Shown here: positions 1 to 8,201 of the stretch, one piece after another
Layout of the letters: the number at the start of each line of letters is the position of its first letter
Numbering within the stretch: position 1 is the first letter of the stretch
NCBI GenBank assembly: GCA_035644395.1
Contig: DASQOR010000068.1
Coordinates: 14,749-78,748 of the forward strand
Direction: 5' to 3'
DNA from: JBGPLJ01 sp035644395
Lineage (GTDB): Bacteria > Pseudomonadota > Gammaproteobacteria > Steroidobacterales > Steroidobacteraceae
Length of the DNA: 64,000 nucleotides
Made by a program: the position numbers and the translations under genes
Notes under the pieces: model-generated
What the model saw: the letters and a program-made list of their open reading frames with translations, nothing else
Database searches by the model: none
Told to the model about the DNA's origin: nothing

Positions 1-539
1 AGCGCCTCGACAGCGACATCCGGCGTGCGTCGCTTGATGGCGCGGATGCAGTCGGCATAGTGCGCGGCTCCGCCGTCCGGCAGGTCGTCGCGGTTCACGG
101 AGGTGAGCACGATGTACTTGAGCTTCATCAGCTCGACGGAGCGCGCAACGTTCGCCGGCTCGTCGAGATCCAGCCAGCCGCGCGGATTGCCGGTATCGAC
201 GGCGCAGAAGCGGCAGGCGCGCGTGCAGACTGCGCCCATCAGCATGATCGTCGCCGTGCCCGCGTTCCAACATTCGCCGATGTTCGGGCACTTCGCCTCT
301 TCGCAGACCGTCGCGAGGCGATGGTCCTTCACGATGTGGCGCACGGAGTCGAAGCCGGGGCCCGCCGCGAGCGGGGCACGGAGCCAGCGGGGCTTGCCGC
401 CTGTCGCAAGCGCGGCCGGACCCGACGACGACTTGATACCATCCTTGATCGCGGTAAATCCCTGCGCCGTGCGGTACTTGTCGCCGCTGCGCACGGGCGC
501 ACCGTGCTCAATGACCGTTATGCCTTTGAATTCGCTCAC
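1..539 (-). CDS. lipA: lipoyl synthase LipA, 5' part only
   Basis: Radical-SAM enzyme that inserts two sulfurs into protein-bound octanoate to make lipoate for the 2-oxoacid dehydrogenase and glycine cleavage complexes. About 179 N-terminal residues are visible; the 3' end lies beyond base 1. The auxiliary-cluster cysteines C79, C84 and C90 (context CEEAKCPNIGEC) and the radical-SAM CxxxCxxC motif at C105, C109 and C112 (CTRACRFC) are both intact, followed by the family stretch TSVNRDDLPDGGAAHY. The start is taken as the GTG at 539, because the same frame has a stop (TAA) a short way upstream and no ATG in between; no strong ribosome site is seen. It lies 33 bp after murU on the same strand and could be cotranscribed with it. 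Confidence 0.93.
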   Translation of the reverse strand, partial: MSEFKGITVIEHGAPVRSGDKYRTAQGFTAIKDGIKSSSGPAALATGGKPRWLRAPLAAGPGFDSVRHIVKDHRLATVCEEAKCPNIGECWNAGTATIMLMGAVCTRACRFCAVDTGNPRGWLDLDEPANVARSVELMKLKYIVLTSVNRDDLPDGGAAHYADCIRAIKRRTPDVAVEA

Positions 540-572
540 GGGATCGGAGGGGTGCCGTTGGGGGCGCTCATT

Positions 573-1253
573 TTACTGGGGTGCGCCCGCCGCCGCCCGC
601 AATTCCGAGTCGAGCGTCCCGAGCCGCTCCGCGGTGCCGATGTCGTACCAGCGCCCGCCATAGACCTCGCCGCCCAGGCGCCCCGATTCGATGGCCCGCC
701 GCAACAGCGGCAGCAGCGGAAATTTTCCGCCCGTGCAGCCGGTGAAGAATTCGCGCCGGTAGATGCCGATGCCCGAATACGTGTAGCGATCGCGGCTCCC
801 TTCGGTGACTCGGCCGTCCTCGAGCGCGAAGTCTCCGCGCGCATGCTGCGGCGGGTTCGGCACGAGCACCAGATGCGCATGGCTGTCCGCGCCGAGCGGC
901 GCCGGGAGCAGCGGATGATCGGTCCAGATGTCGCCGTTCACGACCAGGAACGGTTCGCGCCCGAGCAAGGCGAGCGCCTTGAAGATACCGCCGGCGGTCT
1001 CGAGCGCAGTCGGCCCCTCATCGCTGTAGCGCACCTCGACTCCGTAGCGCTGGCCATTGCCGATGGCCTGACGGATCTGCGAGCCGAGCCAGGAAAGATT
1101 GATGACGATCCGCGTGTGACCCGCGGCCGCGAGGCGGCGCAGGTGGCGTTCGATGAGTTTCTCTCCGCCGACTTCGAGCAGCGGCTTCGGCGTTCGATCG
1201 GTGAGCGGCCGCATGCGTTCGCCGCGGCCCGCCGCGAGGATCATCGCTCTCAC
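573..1253 (-). CDS. murU: N-acetylmuramate alpha-1-phosphate uridylyltransferase MurU
   Basis: Nucleotidyltransferase that turns MurNAc-1-phosphate and UTP into UDP-MurNAc in the AmgK/MurU peptidoglycan recycling shortcut, which bypasses de novo UDP-MurNAc synthesis and thereby fosfomycin. The 226-residue product has the N-terminal signature LAAGRGERMRPLT (residues 6-18), PKPLLEVGG and the metal/sugar-site segment VVNGDIW. The start is the GTG at 1253, whose GTGA overlaps the amgK stop; a second possible start, ATG at 1244, would remove three residues, but the longer form matches the family N-terminus (xKAMILAAG type). Cytoplasmic. The amgK-murU pair divergent from lptD is the same arrangement known in Pseudomonas, which supports MurU over a generic glucose-1-phosphate thymidylyltransferase-like call. 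Confidence 0.88.
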   Translation of the reverse strand: MRAMILAAGRGERMRPLTDRTPKPLLEVGGEKLIERHLRRLAAAGHTRIVINLSWLGSQIRQAIGNGQRYGVEVRYSDEGPTALETAGGIFKALALLGREPFLVVNGDIWTDHPLLPAPLGADSHAHLVLVPNPPQHARGDFALEDGRVTEGSRDRYTYSGIGIYRREFFTGCTGGKFPLLPLLRRAIESGRLGGEVYGGRWYDIGTAERLGTLDSELRAAAGAPQ

Positions 1254-2302
1254 GTGGGCACCGCCACGCCCTTCGCGCGTGCGGTCGCCGCCGCAAGTCG
1301 CGGCCTGGCGAGGCGGTCGAGAAAGTCCCGCAGCGTCGCAAGCTCGCGGTAACGGCTGCTCGCCTCGAGCACGTAGGCCAGCGTGGCCGGCAGGTCGTCG
1401 AGGTAGGCCGGCTTGCCGTCGCGGTGCCACAGGCGCGCGAAGATGCCGAGCACCTTGAGATGCCGTTGCAGGCCGGCGAGATCGAACCAGCGGAGGAACT
1501 CGGCATCGCTCCGGCCGGTGTCGATGCCGGCCGCTCCGGCCCGGGCCCGATACGCGAGCACCCACGCTTCGACGCGTGCCGGCGGCCAGACCACGTAGAG
1601 ATCGCGCAGGAGCGAGACCAGGTCGTAGGCCACGGCGCCGCAAACGGCGTCCTGAAAATCGAGGATGCCGGGATTCGCGCCTTCGCAGACCATGAGGTTG
1701 CGCGAGTGATAGTCGCGATGCACGAAAACCGTGGGCTGCGCCAGCACCTCGTCCAGCAGGAAGTCGAAGGCCGCGCGCAACATCGAACGAATTCCGGCGT
1801 CGAGGTCGAAGCCGAGGTGGCGCGTGATGAACCAATCCGGCAGCAGCTGCATTTCCTGGTCGAGCCGGCCGCGATCGTACGGCGGGAGCTTGCGGGCGTG
1901 CTCGCCGCCGCGCGACTGGATGTGAATGAGCGCGCGGAAGGCGTCGTCGTAGAGCGGGTCGACCCGCCGTCCGGTCTTGAGCTCGTACAGGTAGAGACGC
2001 GTGCCGAGATCGGTGAGCAGCAGGAAGCCCCGCGCGCGATCGTGCTCGAGCACCCGCGGAACGTTCACGCCGATGTCGAGCAGCATGGCCGAAGCCTGCA
2101 TGTAGGCCTGGAGATTCTCGCGCCCGGGCGGCGCATCCATGACGATGAGAGAACCTGCGGCGCGCTCGAGGCGAAAGTAGCGACGGAAACTGGCATCGGC
2201 GGATGCCGGTTCGACGCTCGAGAACTCAAGCCGCAGGTCGGTTGTGAGCCACGCTTTCAGATCCGCAAGCCGCGCGTCGCCGGGTGGGGAAATTCGAGTC
2301 AC
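1250..2302 (-). CDS. amgK: anomeric MurNAc/GlcNAc kinase AmgK
   Basis: APH-family sugar kinase that phosphorylates the anomeric hydroxyl of MurNAc (and GlcNAc), feeding MurU. The 350-residue product has an N-terminal lobe with SADASFRRYFRLE, the catalytic-loop motif VHRDYHSRNLMV near residues 194-205 and the metal-binding ILDFQDAVCG just after it, all typical of this family. The frame stays open further upstream, but a longer start would run into the lptD promoter region; the GTG at 2302 (VTRISPPGD) gives a normal-length N-terminus. It overlaps murU by 4 bp (GTGA), so the two are translationally coupled. It was probably once annotated in many genomes as an aminoglycoside phosphotransferase; the murU neighbour makes AmgK much more likely. 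Confidence 0.87.
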   Translation of the reverse strand: MTRISPPGDARLADLKAWLTTDLRLEFSSVEPASADASFRRYFRLERAAGSLIVMDAPPGRENLQAYMQASAMLLDIGVNVPRVLEHDRARGFLLLTDLGTRLYLYELKTGRRVDPLYDDAFRALIHIQSRGGEHARKLPPYDRGRLDQEMQLLPDWFITRHLGFDLDAGIRSMLRAAFDFLLDEVLAQPTVFVHRDYHSRNLMVCEGANPGILDFQDAVCGAVAYDLVSLLRDLYVVWPPARVEAWVLAYRARAGAAGIDTGRSDAEFLRWFDLAGLQRHLKVLGIFARLWHRDGKPAYLDDLPATLAYVLEASSRYRELATLRDFLDRLARPRLAAATARAKGVAVPT

Positions 2303-2353
2303 GATTCTTGAGCTTCTCCGGGGCGTTCTCGGGGGCCTGGGCGTTTGCCGGCA

Positions 2354-2361
2354 ATTATAAA
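2354..2361. promoter_or_regulatory. shared -10-like AT element between amgK and lptD
   Basis: The short gap between amgK and lptD contains an AT-rich island in otherwise GC-rich DNA. Read on the minus strand it gives a perfect TATAAT (2359 to 2354) for amgK-murU; read on the plus strand it gives TATAAA (2356-2361) for lptD. No convincing -35 hexamer is visible at the right distance on either strand, so this is a tentative divergent promoter. If it is used for lptD, transcription begins near 2368, which excludes the upstream TTG at 2345 as a start codon. Confidence 0.35.
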
Positions 2362-2398
2362 CTGTGCCATCGTAAGCGCCCTCCACTTAAAGAATTTT

Positions 2399-4624
2399 TT
2401 GCGCCGCTTGCCCGCCCTTTTCCTCCGTACGCGCGCCTTCGGCGCAACGCTTGGCACCGTTCTTCTGGGGCTCGCAGGGACCGCGGCGGCCGAGGACTGC
2501 GGCCCCACCGTCGATTTGTCATCGCCATCGAATCCGGCCAAGCCGACGACCGACCTCAAGGCCGCCAACGACGAGGAGATCGTCGTCGAAAGCAACAAGG
2601 CGCAGGTCACGCGCGCGGGCGACGCCGAGCTCGAGGGCCGCGTGATCCTGCGACAGGGCGGCCGGGAATTGAGCGCGGATCACCTTGAATATCACAAGGA
2701 CAGCGATGACTTCGCGGTCCACGGCAACGTCGACTATCGCGACGGCACGATGCACGTGCATGGGTCGACCGGCGACTACGATCCGTTGAAAGGCGCGACG
2801 ATCGGCGAAGCGTCGTTCGAGCTGCCGTCACGGCCCGCCCGGGGCGTCGCGGACAGGATTCTCGTGAAGCCCGACGCACACACCGAGCTCGACAACGTGA
2901 AGTTCACGACCTGCCCGCTCGGCAACAGCGACTGGATCCTGAACGCCTCGAGCATCGATCTGGACACCAATAGCCACACCGGCAGCGGCAAGAACGTGCG
3001 CCTCGACTTCAAGGGCGTGCCGATCCTCTACACGCCGGTCATCTCCTTTCCGATCGGCAACGAACGCAAGTCCGGCTTTCTCTTTCCGGGCGCGGGCCAT
3101 TCGACGCGCAGCGGCTTCGAGCTCAGCGTGCCCTACTACTTCAACCTGGCGCCGAATTACGACCTCACGGAGACGCCGAAGCTCCTGACCGACCGCGGCG
3201 TGCAGCTCGGCACGGAATTCCGTTACCTCACCGGGCGCCAGCACGGACAGCTCGAGGTCGACTATCTGCCAAACGACCGCGTGGCCGAAACCGACCGGCT
3301 GTACCTCGAGTGGAAGCACACGGCCGATTTCACCGACGCCTGGCGGGCGCGCGTCGACGTCGCGAACGCGAGCGACAGCAAGTACTTCGAGGATTTCGCC
3401 CTGGATCCGGCGGGCACCAGCATCACCTACCTCGAACGCAAGGTGTCGTTCGAGTACCTCGATCGCACCTGGTCGCTGTTCGCGGAACTGCAGAATTTCC
3501 AGACCATCGACCAGTCGATCGAGGAGGATGCACGCCCCTATTCGAGCGTGCCGCGCCTCACCGCACACGGCGCCTGGCCGCGGGGCTGGCTCGGCCTGGC
3601 CTATTCGATCGACGCCGAGGCCGTGAACTTCATGCGTGACGTCGGCGTGCACGGCACGCGATTCGACGTCGCGCCCGAAGTGAGCCTGCCGCTCAGCCGG
3701 CCGGGCATGTTCTTCAAGCCTGCCGTGAGCTGGCGTTACACCGCCTACCTGCTCGAGGACCGCAACCCCGGCGAGCCGGACAACCCCGACCGCACGGCGC
3801 CGACCGCGAGCCTCGACACGGGACTCATCTTCGAGCGCAGCTCCGGCTCGCGCGGGCAGCGCATCCAGACGCTCGAGCCACGCATCCTTTATGTCTATGT
3901 GCCGTTCCGCGACCAGACGGATCTGCCCGTGTTCGACACCGCGCTGCCGGATCTGAACCTGGTTGAGCTCTTTCGCACGAACCGCTACGTCGGCGCGGAT
4001 CGGCTGAGCGATGCCAACCAGGTGAGCCTTGGCGTCACGAGCCGCCTCCTCGAAGCGCAGACGGGCAAGCAGTTCCTGAGCGCCACCCTCGGCCAGACGT
4101 ACTACTTCGATACGCCGAAGGTGACGCTGCCGGATGAAACGCCGCCGGGCGGCTCGAGCTCGGACCTCATCGCCCAGCTTGCGGTAACCGCCTACAAGGA
4201 CTGGAACATCAACCTCGGCTACCAGTGGAATCCCGAGGCGCCGCACTCCGACAAGAGCGAGGTCGCGGTCCAGTACCGTCCGGCCCCGGACAGCGTCGTG
4301 AACGTCGGCTATCGATACCGCAAGGGGCAGCTGGAGCAGGGCGACCTGTCGGCCATCTGGCCGGTCGGCAAGGGCTGGCATGTCTTCGGGCGCTTCGTCT
4401 ATTCGATGAAGGACGACAGCGCCATCGACCGCTTCGCCGGCTTCGAATACCGCGCCTGCTGCTGGAAGTTCCGCCTGCTCGCCCGGGACTATGTCAGCAG
4501 CCGCACCGGCGAGCGCGACCGGTCCATCGGCTTCGAGCTGGAACTTAACGGACTGTCCAATGTCGGTACGTCCGCCGGCGCTTTCCTGGAACGCTCCATT
4601 CGCGGATACTCCGCGGTCCCATAA
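2399..4624 (+). CDS. lptD: LPS-assembly outer-membrane protein LptD
   Basis: Outer-membrane beta-barrel that, with LptE, inserts lipopolysaccharide into the outer leaflet. The product has a signal peptide ending GTAAAED, a periplasmic beta-jellyroll (OstA/LptA-like, about residues 50-160) and a long barrel to the C-terminus. The four disulfide cysteines of the family are all present: C34, C172 and the adjacent pair C687-C688 (RACCWKF). There is no ATG start. The frame is open from a TTG at 2345, but TTG at 2399 gives a 31-residue signal peptide and lies downstream of the putative -10; TTG 2408 is also possible. The length (741 residues) is normal. It heads the lptD-surA-pdxA-rsmA-apaG-apaH block. 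Confidence 0.93.
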   Translation: MRRLPALFLRTRAFGATLGTVLLGLAGTAAAEDCGPTVDLSSPSNPAKPTTDLKAANDEEIVVESNKAQVTRAGDAELEGRVILRQGGRELSADHLEYHKDSDDFAVHGNVDYRDGTMHVHGSTGDYDPLKGATIGEASFELPSRPARGVADRILVKPDAHTELDNVKFTTCPLGNSDWILNASSIDLDTNSHTGSGKNVRLDFKGVPILYTPVISFPIGNERKSGFLFPGAGHSTRSGFELSVPYYFNLAPNYDLTETPKLLTDRGVQLGTEFRYLTGRQHGQLEVDYLPNDRVAETDRLYLEWKHTADFTDAWRARVDVANASDSKYFEDFALDPAGTSITYLERKVSFEYLDRTWSLFAELQNFQTIDQSIEEDARPYSSVPRLTAHGAWPRGWLGLAYSIDAEAVNFMRDVGVHGTRFDVAPEVSLPLSRPGMFFKPAVSWRYTAYLLEDRNPGEPDNPDRTAPTASLDTGLIFERSSGSRGQRIQTLEPRILYVYVPFRDQTDLPVFDTALPDLNLVELFRTNRYVGADRLSDANQVSLGVTSRLLEAQTGKQFLSATLGQTYYFDTPKVTLPDETPPGGSSSDLIAQLAVTAYKDWNINLGYQWNPEAPHSDKSEVAVQYRPAPDSVVNVGYRYRKGQLEQGDLSAIWPVGKGWHVFGRFVYSMKDDSAIDRFAGFEYRACCWKFRLLARDYVSSRTGERDRSIGFELELNGLSNVGTSAGAFLERSIRGYSAVP

Positions 4625-4658
4625 CCGACAACGACAGGCCCCGGGGCCCCAACAAGTC

Positions 4659-5978
4659 ATGACACTGCGATTGCCCAAGATCCTGGCCGGCGCCTTGGCG
4701 GCCGCACTGCTCGTTCTCGCGGCCGCCACGGCAGGCGCGCAGACCCGCGAGCTCGCCTCGCGCGGCATCCTCCTCGACCGCATCGCCGCGATCGTCAACG
4801 ACGGCGTGGTCCTGAAGAGCGAGCTCGACGAGCAGACGAGCGTCGTCGTCCAGCGCATCGAGCAGCAGAACAAGGAAGTCCCGCCGCTGTCGGTGCTGCG
4901 CCAGCAGATCCTCGACCGGCTCGTGCTGCAGGAAATCCAGTGGCAGCGCGCGAACCGCATCGGCATCAAGGTCTCCGATGAAATGGTGAACGACGCGCTG
5001 CAGGACATGGCGACGCGCAACAAGCTGACCCTGAGCCAGCTGCCCGACGTGCTCGAGCAGCAAGGCATCAACTACGCGTCCTATCGCGAATCGCTGCGCC
5101 GGGAGATCGCGCTCTCGATCCTGCGCCAGCGGGACGTCGTAAGCCATATCGTCGTCACGCCGCACGAGATCGAGCAGTACCTCGCGAAGAAGGACAAGAG
5201 CGGCGAGAACCTCGAATTCAACGTAGCGCACATCCTGCTGTCCCTGCCGCTCGGCGCGACCCCGGAGCAGATCGACCGGGTCACGGCGCGCGCGAAGGAA
5301 GTGCACGACCGGGCCGCCGAGGGCGAGGATTTTTCGCAGCTCGCCATCGCCTACTCGAACAGCCAGACGGCGCTCGACGGCGGCCAGCTCGGCTGGAAGA
5401 AATCGACGCAGCTGCCGTCGTTCCTCGCGGACATCGTGACGGCCATGAAGCCGGGCGACGTGAGCGCACCGCTCCGGACGCCGTCGGGCTACCACATCGT
5501 GAAATTGATCGACAGGCGCGGCGCCGCCGAGCAGGTCATGGTCAACCAGGTGCACGTTCGCCACATCCTCATGAAGCCGAACGAGCTGCAGGACGATCAG
5601 ACCGTGCGGCAGAAGCTCGCGGATCTGCGCGCGAAGATCATGGCGGGCGATGACTTCGCGGCGATCGCGTCGGCGACCTCGGAAGATCCCGGCTCCGCCA
5701 CCGACGGCGGCGACCTCGGATGGTCCGGCCCGGGCACGTTCGTGCCGGAGTTCGAGCGCGAGGTCCAGGCGTTGCAGGAGAACGAGATCAGCGAGCCGTT
5801 CCACTCGCAGTACGGCTGGCACATCGTGCAGCTCCTCGGCCGCCGGGTGCACGACAACACCAAGGAACAGCAGCAGCAGATGGCCTTCGAGGCGCTCCGC
5901 GACTCGAAGCTCGACGAGGAAACCGAAATCTGGCTGCGTCACCTGAAGGACGAGGCCTACGTCGACCTCAAGATGTGA
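4659..5978 (+). CDS. surA: periplasmic chaperone/peptidyl-prolyl isomerase SurA
   Basis: Periplasmic chaperone for outer-membrane beta-barrel proteins, LptD included. The 439-residue product has a cleavable signal peptide (about residues 1-29, ending ATAGAQ), an N-terminal chaperone module (IAAIVNDGVVLKSELDE), two parvulin domains (first beginning around VAHILLSLPLG, second around VRHILMKPNEL) and a C-terminal helix. Start ATG 4659 is chosen because it gives a correct signal peptide; the reading frame continues upstream into lptD but that extension is not signal-like. It follows lptD by 34 bp. Its last codons (AAG ATG TGA) sit immediately before the unusual beginning of pdxA. Confidence 0.95.
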   Translation: MTLRLPKILAGALAAALLVLAAATAGAQTRELASRGILLDRIAAIVNDGVVLKSELDEQTSVVVQRIEQQNKEVPPLSVLRQQILDRLVLQEIQWQRANRIGIKVSDEMVNDALQDMATRNKLTLSQLPDVLEQQGINYASYRESLRREIALSILRQRDVVSHIVVTPHEIEQYLAKKDKSGENLEFNVAHILLSLPLGATPEQIDRVTARAKEVHDRAAEGEDFSQLAIAYSNSQTALDGGQLGWKKSTQLPSFLADIVTAMKPGDVSAPLRTPSGYHIVKLIDRRGAAEQVMVNQVHVRHILMKPNELQDDQTVRQKLADLRAKIMAGDDFAAIASATSEDPGSATDGGDLGWSGPGTFVPEFEREVQALQENEISEPFHSQYGWHIVQLLGRRVHDNTKEQQQQMAFEALRDSKLDEETEIWLRHLKDEAYVDLKM

Positions 5979-5991
5979 AGGACGGCTCGCG

Positions 5992-6948
5992 CTGACGGCG
6001 GGCGAGCCCGCGGGAATCGGCCCCGACGTCTGCCTCGGCGCACTCGCCCGCGACTGGCCCTGCGAACTCGTGCTCGTCGGTTCGCGCGAAGCGCTCGAAG
6101 CGCGCGCCGCGAGCCTCGGGCTGAAGTTCACTTTCAGGGCCTATGACGCTGCCGCGCCGCGCATGGCGCAGCGCGCCGGCCAGGCGCTCGTCATCGATTT
6201 GCCGACGGCCCAGCCGGTCGTTCCCGGAAGGCTCGATACCCGCAATGCGAGGCACGTGCTCGCCCTGCTCGACCGCGCGCTCGAGGGCTGCCGCAGCGGC
6301 GAGTTTCAGGCAATGGTCACGGCGCCGCTGCAGAAGAGCGTGATCAACGAAGCGGGCATCCCGTTCACCGGCCACACGGAATATCTCGCGGCGCGCCTCG
6401 GCGTCGCGCATCCCACGATGATGCTCATTGCCGGAAAACTGCGCGTCGCGCTCGTGACGACGCATCTCTCGCTTGCGCGCGTCCCGGCGGCGATCACCGG
6501 GTCCGCCGTCACGGCAACGGTGCGCACCGTCGCGAGCGAACTCAGCGCACGCTGGAAGATCGCGCGGCCGCGCATCGCCGTCTGCGGACTGAATCCGCAC
6601 GCCGGCGAAGCGGGACACCTGGGCGATGAGGAAATCCGCATCATCGGCCCGGCGCTCGATGCCCTGCGGCGCGAAGGTTTCGATCTCCTCGGTCCGACGC
6701 CGGCGGACACCGCTTTCACGCCGAACGCGCTGCGCGGCGTCGACGCCGTCGTCGCGATGTATCACGACCAGGGGCTGCCGGTGCTGAAGGCCGAAGGATT
6801 CGGCCACGCGGTGAACGTCACCCTCGGCCTGCCGATCGTGCGCACGTCGGTCGATCACGGCACGGCGCTCGACATCGCGGGAACCGGCCGCGCGGACGCA
6901 TCGAGCCTCGCGGCAGCCATCGACACCGCGCTCGAACTCGTGCGCTGA
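5992..6948 (+). CDS. pdxA: 4-hydroxythreonine-4-phosphate dehydrogenase PdxA, apparently with a CTG start
   Basis: NAD-dependent enzyme of the DXP-dependent pyridoxal-phosphate pathway. Family motifs are present: TAGEPAGIGPD at the N-terminus, GIPFTGHTEY, ATTHLSLARVP, GLNPHAGE, AMYHDQGLPVLK and RTSVDHGTALDIAG; metal-binding histidines are intact. The odd point is the start. The conserved GEPAGIGP motif is encoded upstream of the first canonical start in frame (GTG 6070), which would delete it. Between the in-frame stop near 5944 and 6070 there is no ATG, GTG or TTG. A CTG at 5992 lies 9 bp after a good ribosome site GAAGGA (5977-5982) and gives 318 residues, so it is given here as the start; a sequencing indel near 5975 is the alternative. 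Confidence 0.85.
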   Translation: MTAGEPAGIGPDVCLGALARDWPCELVLVGSREALEARAASLGLKFTFRAYDAAAPRMAQRAGQALVIDLPTAQPVVPGRLDTRNARHVLALLDRALEGCRSGEFQAMVTAPLQKSVINEAGIPFTGHTEYLAARLGVAHPTMMLIAGKLRVALVTTHLSLARVPAAITGSAVTATVRTVASELSARWKIARPRIAVCGLNPHAGEAGHLGDEEIRIIGPALDALRREGFDLLGPTPADTAFTPNALRGVDAVVAMYHDQGLPVLKAEGFGHAVNVTLGLPIVRTSVDHGTALDIAGTGRADASSLAAAIDTALELVR

Positions 6949-6956
6949 ACCTGCTG

Positions 6957-7727
6957 ATGCGGGCCCGCAAGCGTTTCGGCCAGCACTTCCTGCGCGAACC
7001 GGGTGTCGTCGCGCGCATCGTGGCGGCGATCGATCCACGGCCGGACGATGCGCTCGTCGAAATCGGCCCCGGTCGCGGCGTACTCACCTACCCGCTCCTC
7101 GAACGGACGAAACGCCTGCGCGCGATTGAAATCGATCGCGACCTTGCGGCGGAACTCGACGCCGACCCGAGCACGCAGGGCCGGCTCGAGATCCTGCCGG
7201 TCGATGTCCTGTCGGTGGACTTCCGCGCGCTGCGCGGATCCGGACCGAAGCTCCGGCTCGTCGGCAACCTCCCGTACAATATTTCGACTCCGCTCATCTT
7301 TCACCTGCTGACCCAGCACGACGCGATCGCCGACGCCCACTTCATGCTGCAGAAGGAGGTCGTCGCCCGCATGGCGGCCGCACCCGGCAACAAGACCTAC
7401 GGCCGGCTCACCGTGATGCTCGCGCCCTATTGCCGCGTCGAGCCGCTGTTCGACGTGGCTCCGGGCGCGTTTCGCCCGGCGCCCCAGGTCACATCGACCG
7501 TCGCGCGCATCCTTCCGCATGCGACACCGCCGTTCGTGATCGACGATCCGTCGGTGTTCGCGCGGGTCGTCGCCGCGGCGTTTTCGCAGCGGCGCAAGAA
7601 ACTGAGCAACGCCCTGGGCGCGGTCGCGTCGGTCGAACTCATGACCGCCGCCGGCATCGATCCCAACGACCGGGCCGAGCGCATCGCGCCGGCGCAATTC
7701 GCGGCCCTGGCCAATCGGCTGACTTGA
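6957..7727 (+). CDS. rsmA: 16S rRNA dimethyladenosine transferase RsmA (KsgA)
   Basis: SAM-dependent enzyme that dimethylates the two adjacent adenines in helix 45 of 16S rRNA, a late checkpoint in small-subunit assembly. The 256-residue product shows the family hallmarks FGQHFL (residues 7-12), the SAM-binding EIGPGRG (35-41), the catalytic NLPYNIS (104-110) and the C-terminal FSQRRKKLSNAL. Loss of this enzyme gives kasugamycin resistance in other bacteria. ATG 6957 follows the pdxA stop by 8 bp with no obvious ribosome site of its own, so it is probably coupled to pdxA. Confidence 0.95.
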   Translation: MRARKRFGQHFLREPGVVARIVAAIDPRPDDALVEIGPGRGVLTYPLLERTKRLRAIEIDRDLAAELDADPSTQGRLEILPVDVLSVDFRALRGSGPKLRLVGNLPYNISTPLIFHLLTQHDAIADAHFMLQKEVVARMAAAPGNKTYGRLTVMLAPYCRVEPLFDVAPGAFRPAPQVTSTVARILPHATPPFVIDDPSVFARVVAAAFSQRRKKLSNALGAVASVELMTAAGIDPNDRAERIAPAQFAALANRLT

Positions 7728-7767
7728 TGCTCGCCGGAATGGGCGGACGGGCGGCGGAGCCGCTAGA

Positions 7768-8178
7768 ATGGCCGCCGTGGAACCCACCCTCGCCAGCATC
7801 GAAGCGGACCGCCACCGGATCAGGGTGGTCGTCGAGACCAACTACGTCGAAGACCAGTCCGATCCGCGCGAGCGCCGCTACGTATTCGCCTACACGATCA
7901 CGATCCGCAACGAGGGCCGGGTGCCCGCGCGGCTCCTCACGCGTCACTGGATCATCACGGACTCCAACGGCAAGGTGCAGGAAGTCCGCGGCGACGGCGT
8001 TGTCGGCGAGCAGCCCTATTTGAAGCCCGGCCAGGGCTTTCGCTATTCAAGCGGCACCGTCCTCGAAACCCCGGTCGGCGCGATGCAGGGCACGTACCAG
8101 ATGGTAGGTGACGACGGCCAGCACTTTGACGCGCCGATCCAGCCCTTCCGCCTCGCGATCCCCGGTGTCCTGCACTGA
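7768..8178 (+). CDS. apaG: ApaG, Co2+/Mg2+ efflux-associated protein
   Basis: Small beta-sandwich protein (FN3-like fold) found next to apaH in most gammaproteobacteria; its biochemical role is still poorly defined. The 136-residue product matches the family along its length, with YVFAYTITIRNEG, LLTRHWIITDSNG, VRGDGVVGEQP, YSSGTVLETPVG and GTYQMVGDDG. The reading start is ATG 7768; GTG 7777 is an alternative and would sit about 7 bp downstream of a -10-like TAGAAT (7764-7769), so a leaderless message is conceivable. It lies 40 bp after rsmA. Confidence 0.93.
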   Translation: MAAVEPTLASIEADRHRIRVVVETNYVEDQSDPRERRYVFAYTITIRNEGRVPARLLTRHWIITDSNGKVQEVRGDGVVGEQPYLKPGQGFRYSSGTVLETPVGAMQGTYQMVGDDGQHFDAPIQPFRLAIPGVLH

Positions 8179-8201
8179 CATGGGATCGGGGCCGAGCGCC
8201 C

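Noticed and set aside
60..1352. A 430-codon plus-strand frame at the left end
   Set aside because: Antisense of lipA, murU and amgK, which are all strongly supported.
1250..2302. Aminoglycoside phosphotransferase (resistance gene)
   Set aside because: The APH fold is shared, but the neighbour murU and divergent lptD fit AmgK.
2828..5071. A 747-codon open frame on the minus strand across lptD and surA
   Set aside because: Arg/Ala/Val-rich antisense translation of two clear genes in high-GC DNA; no domain, no ribosome site.
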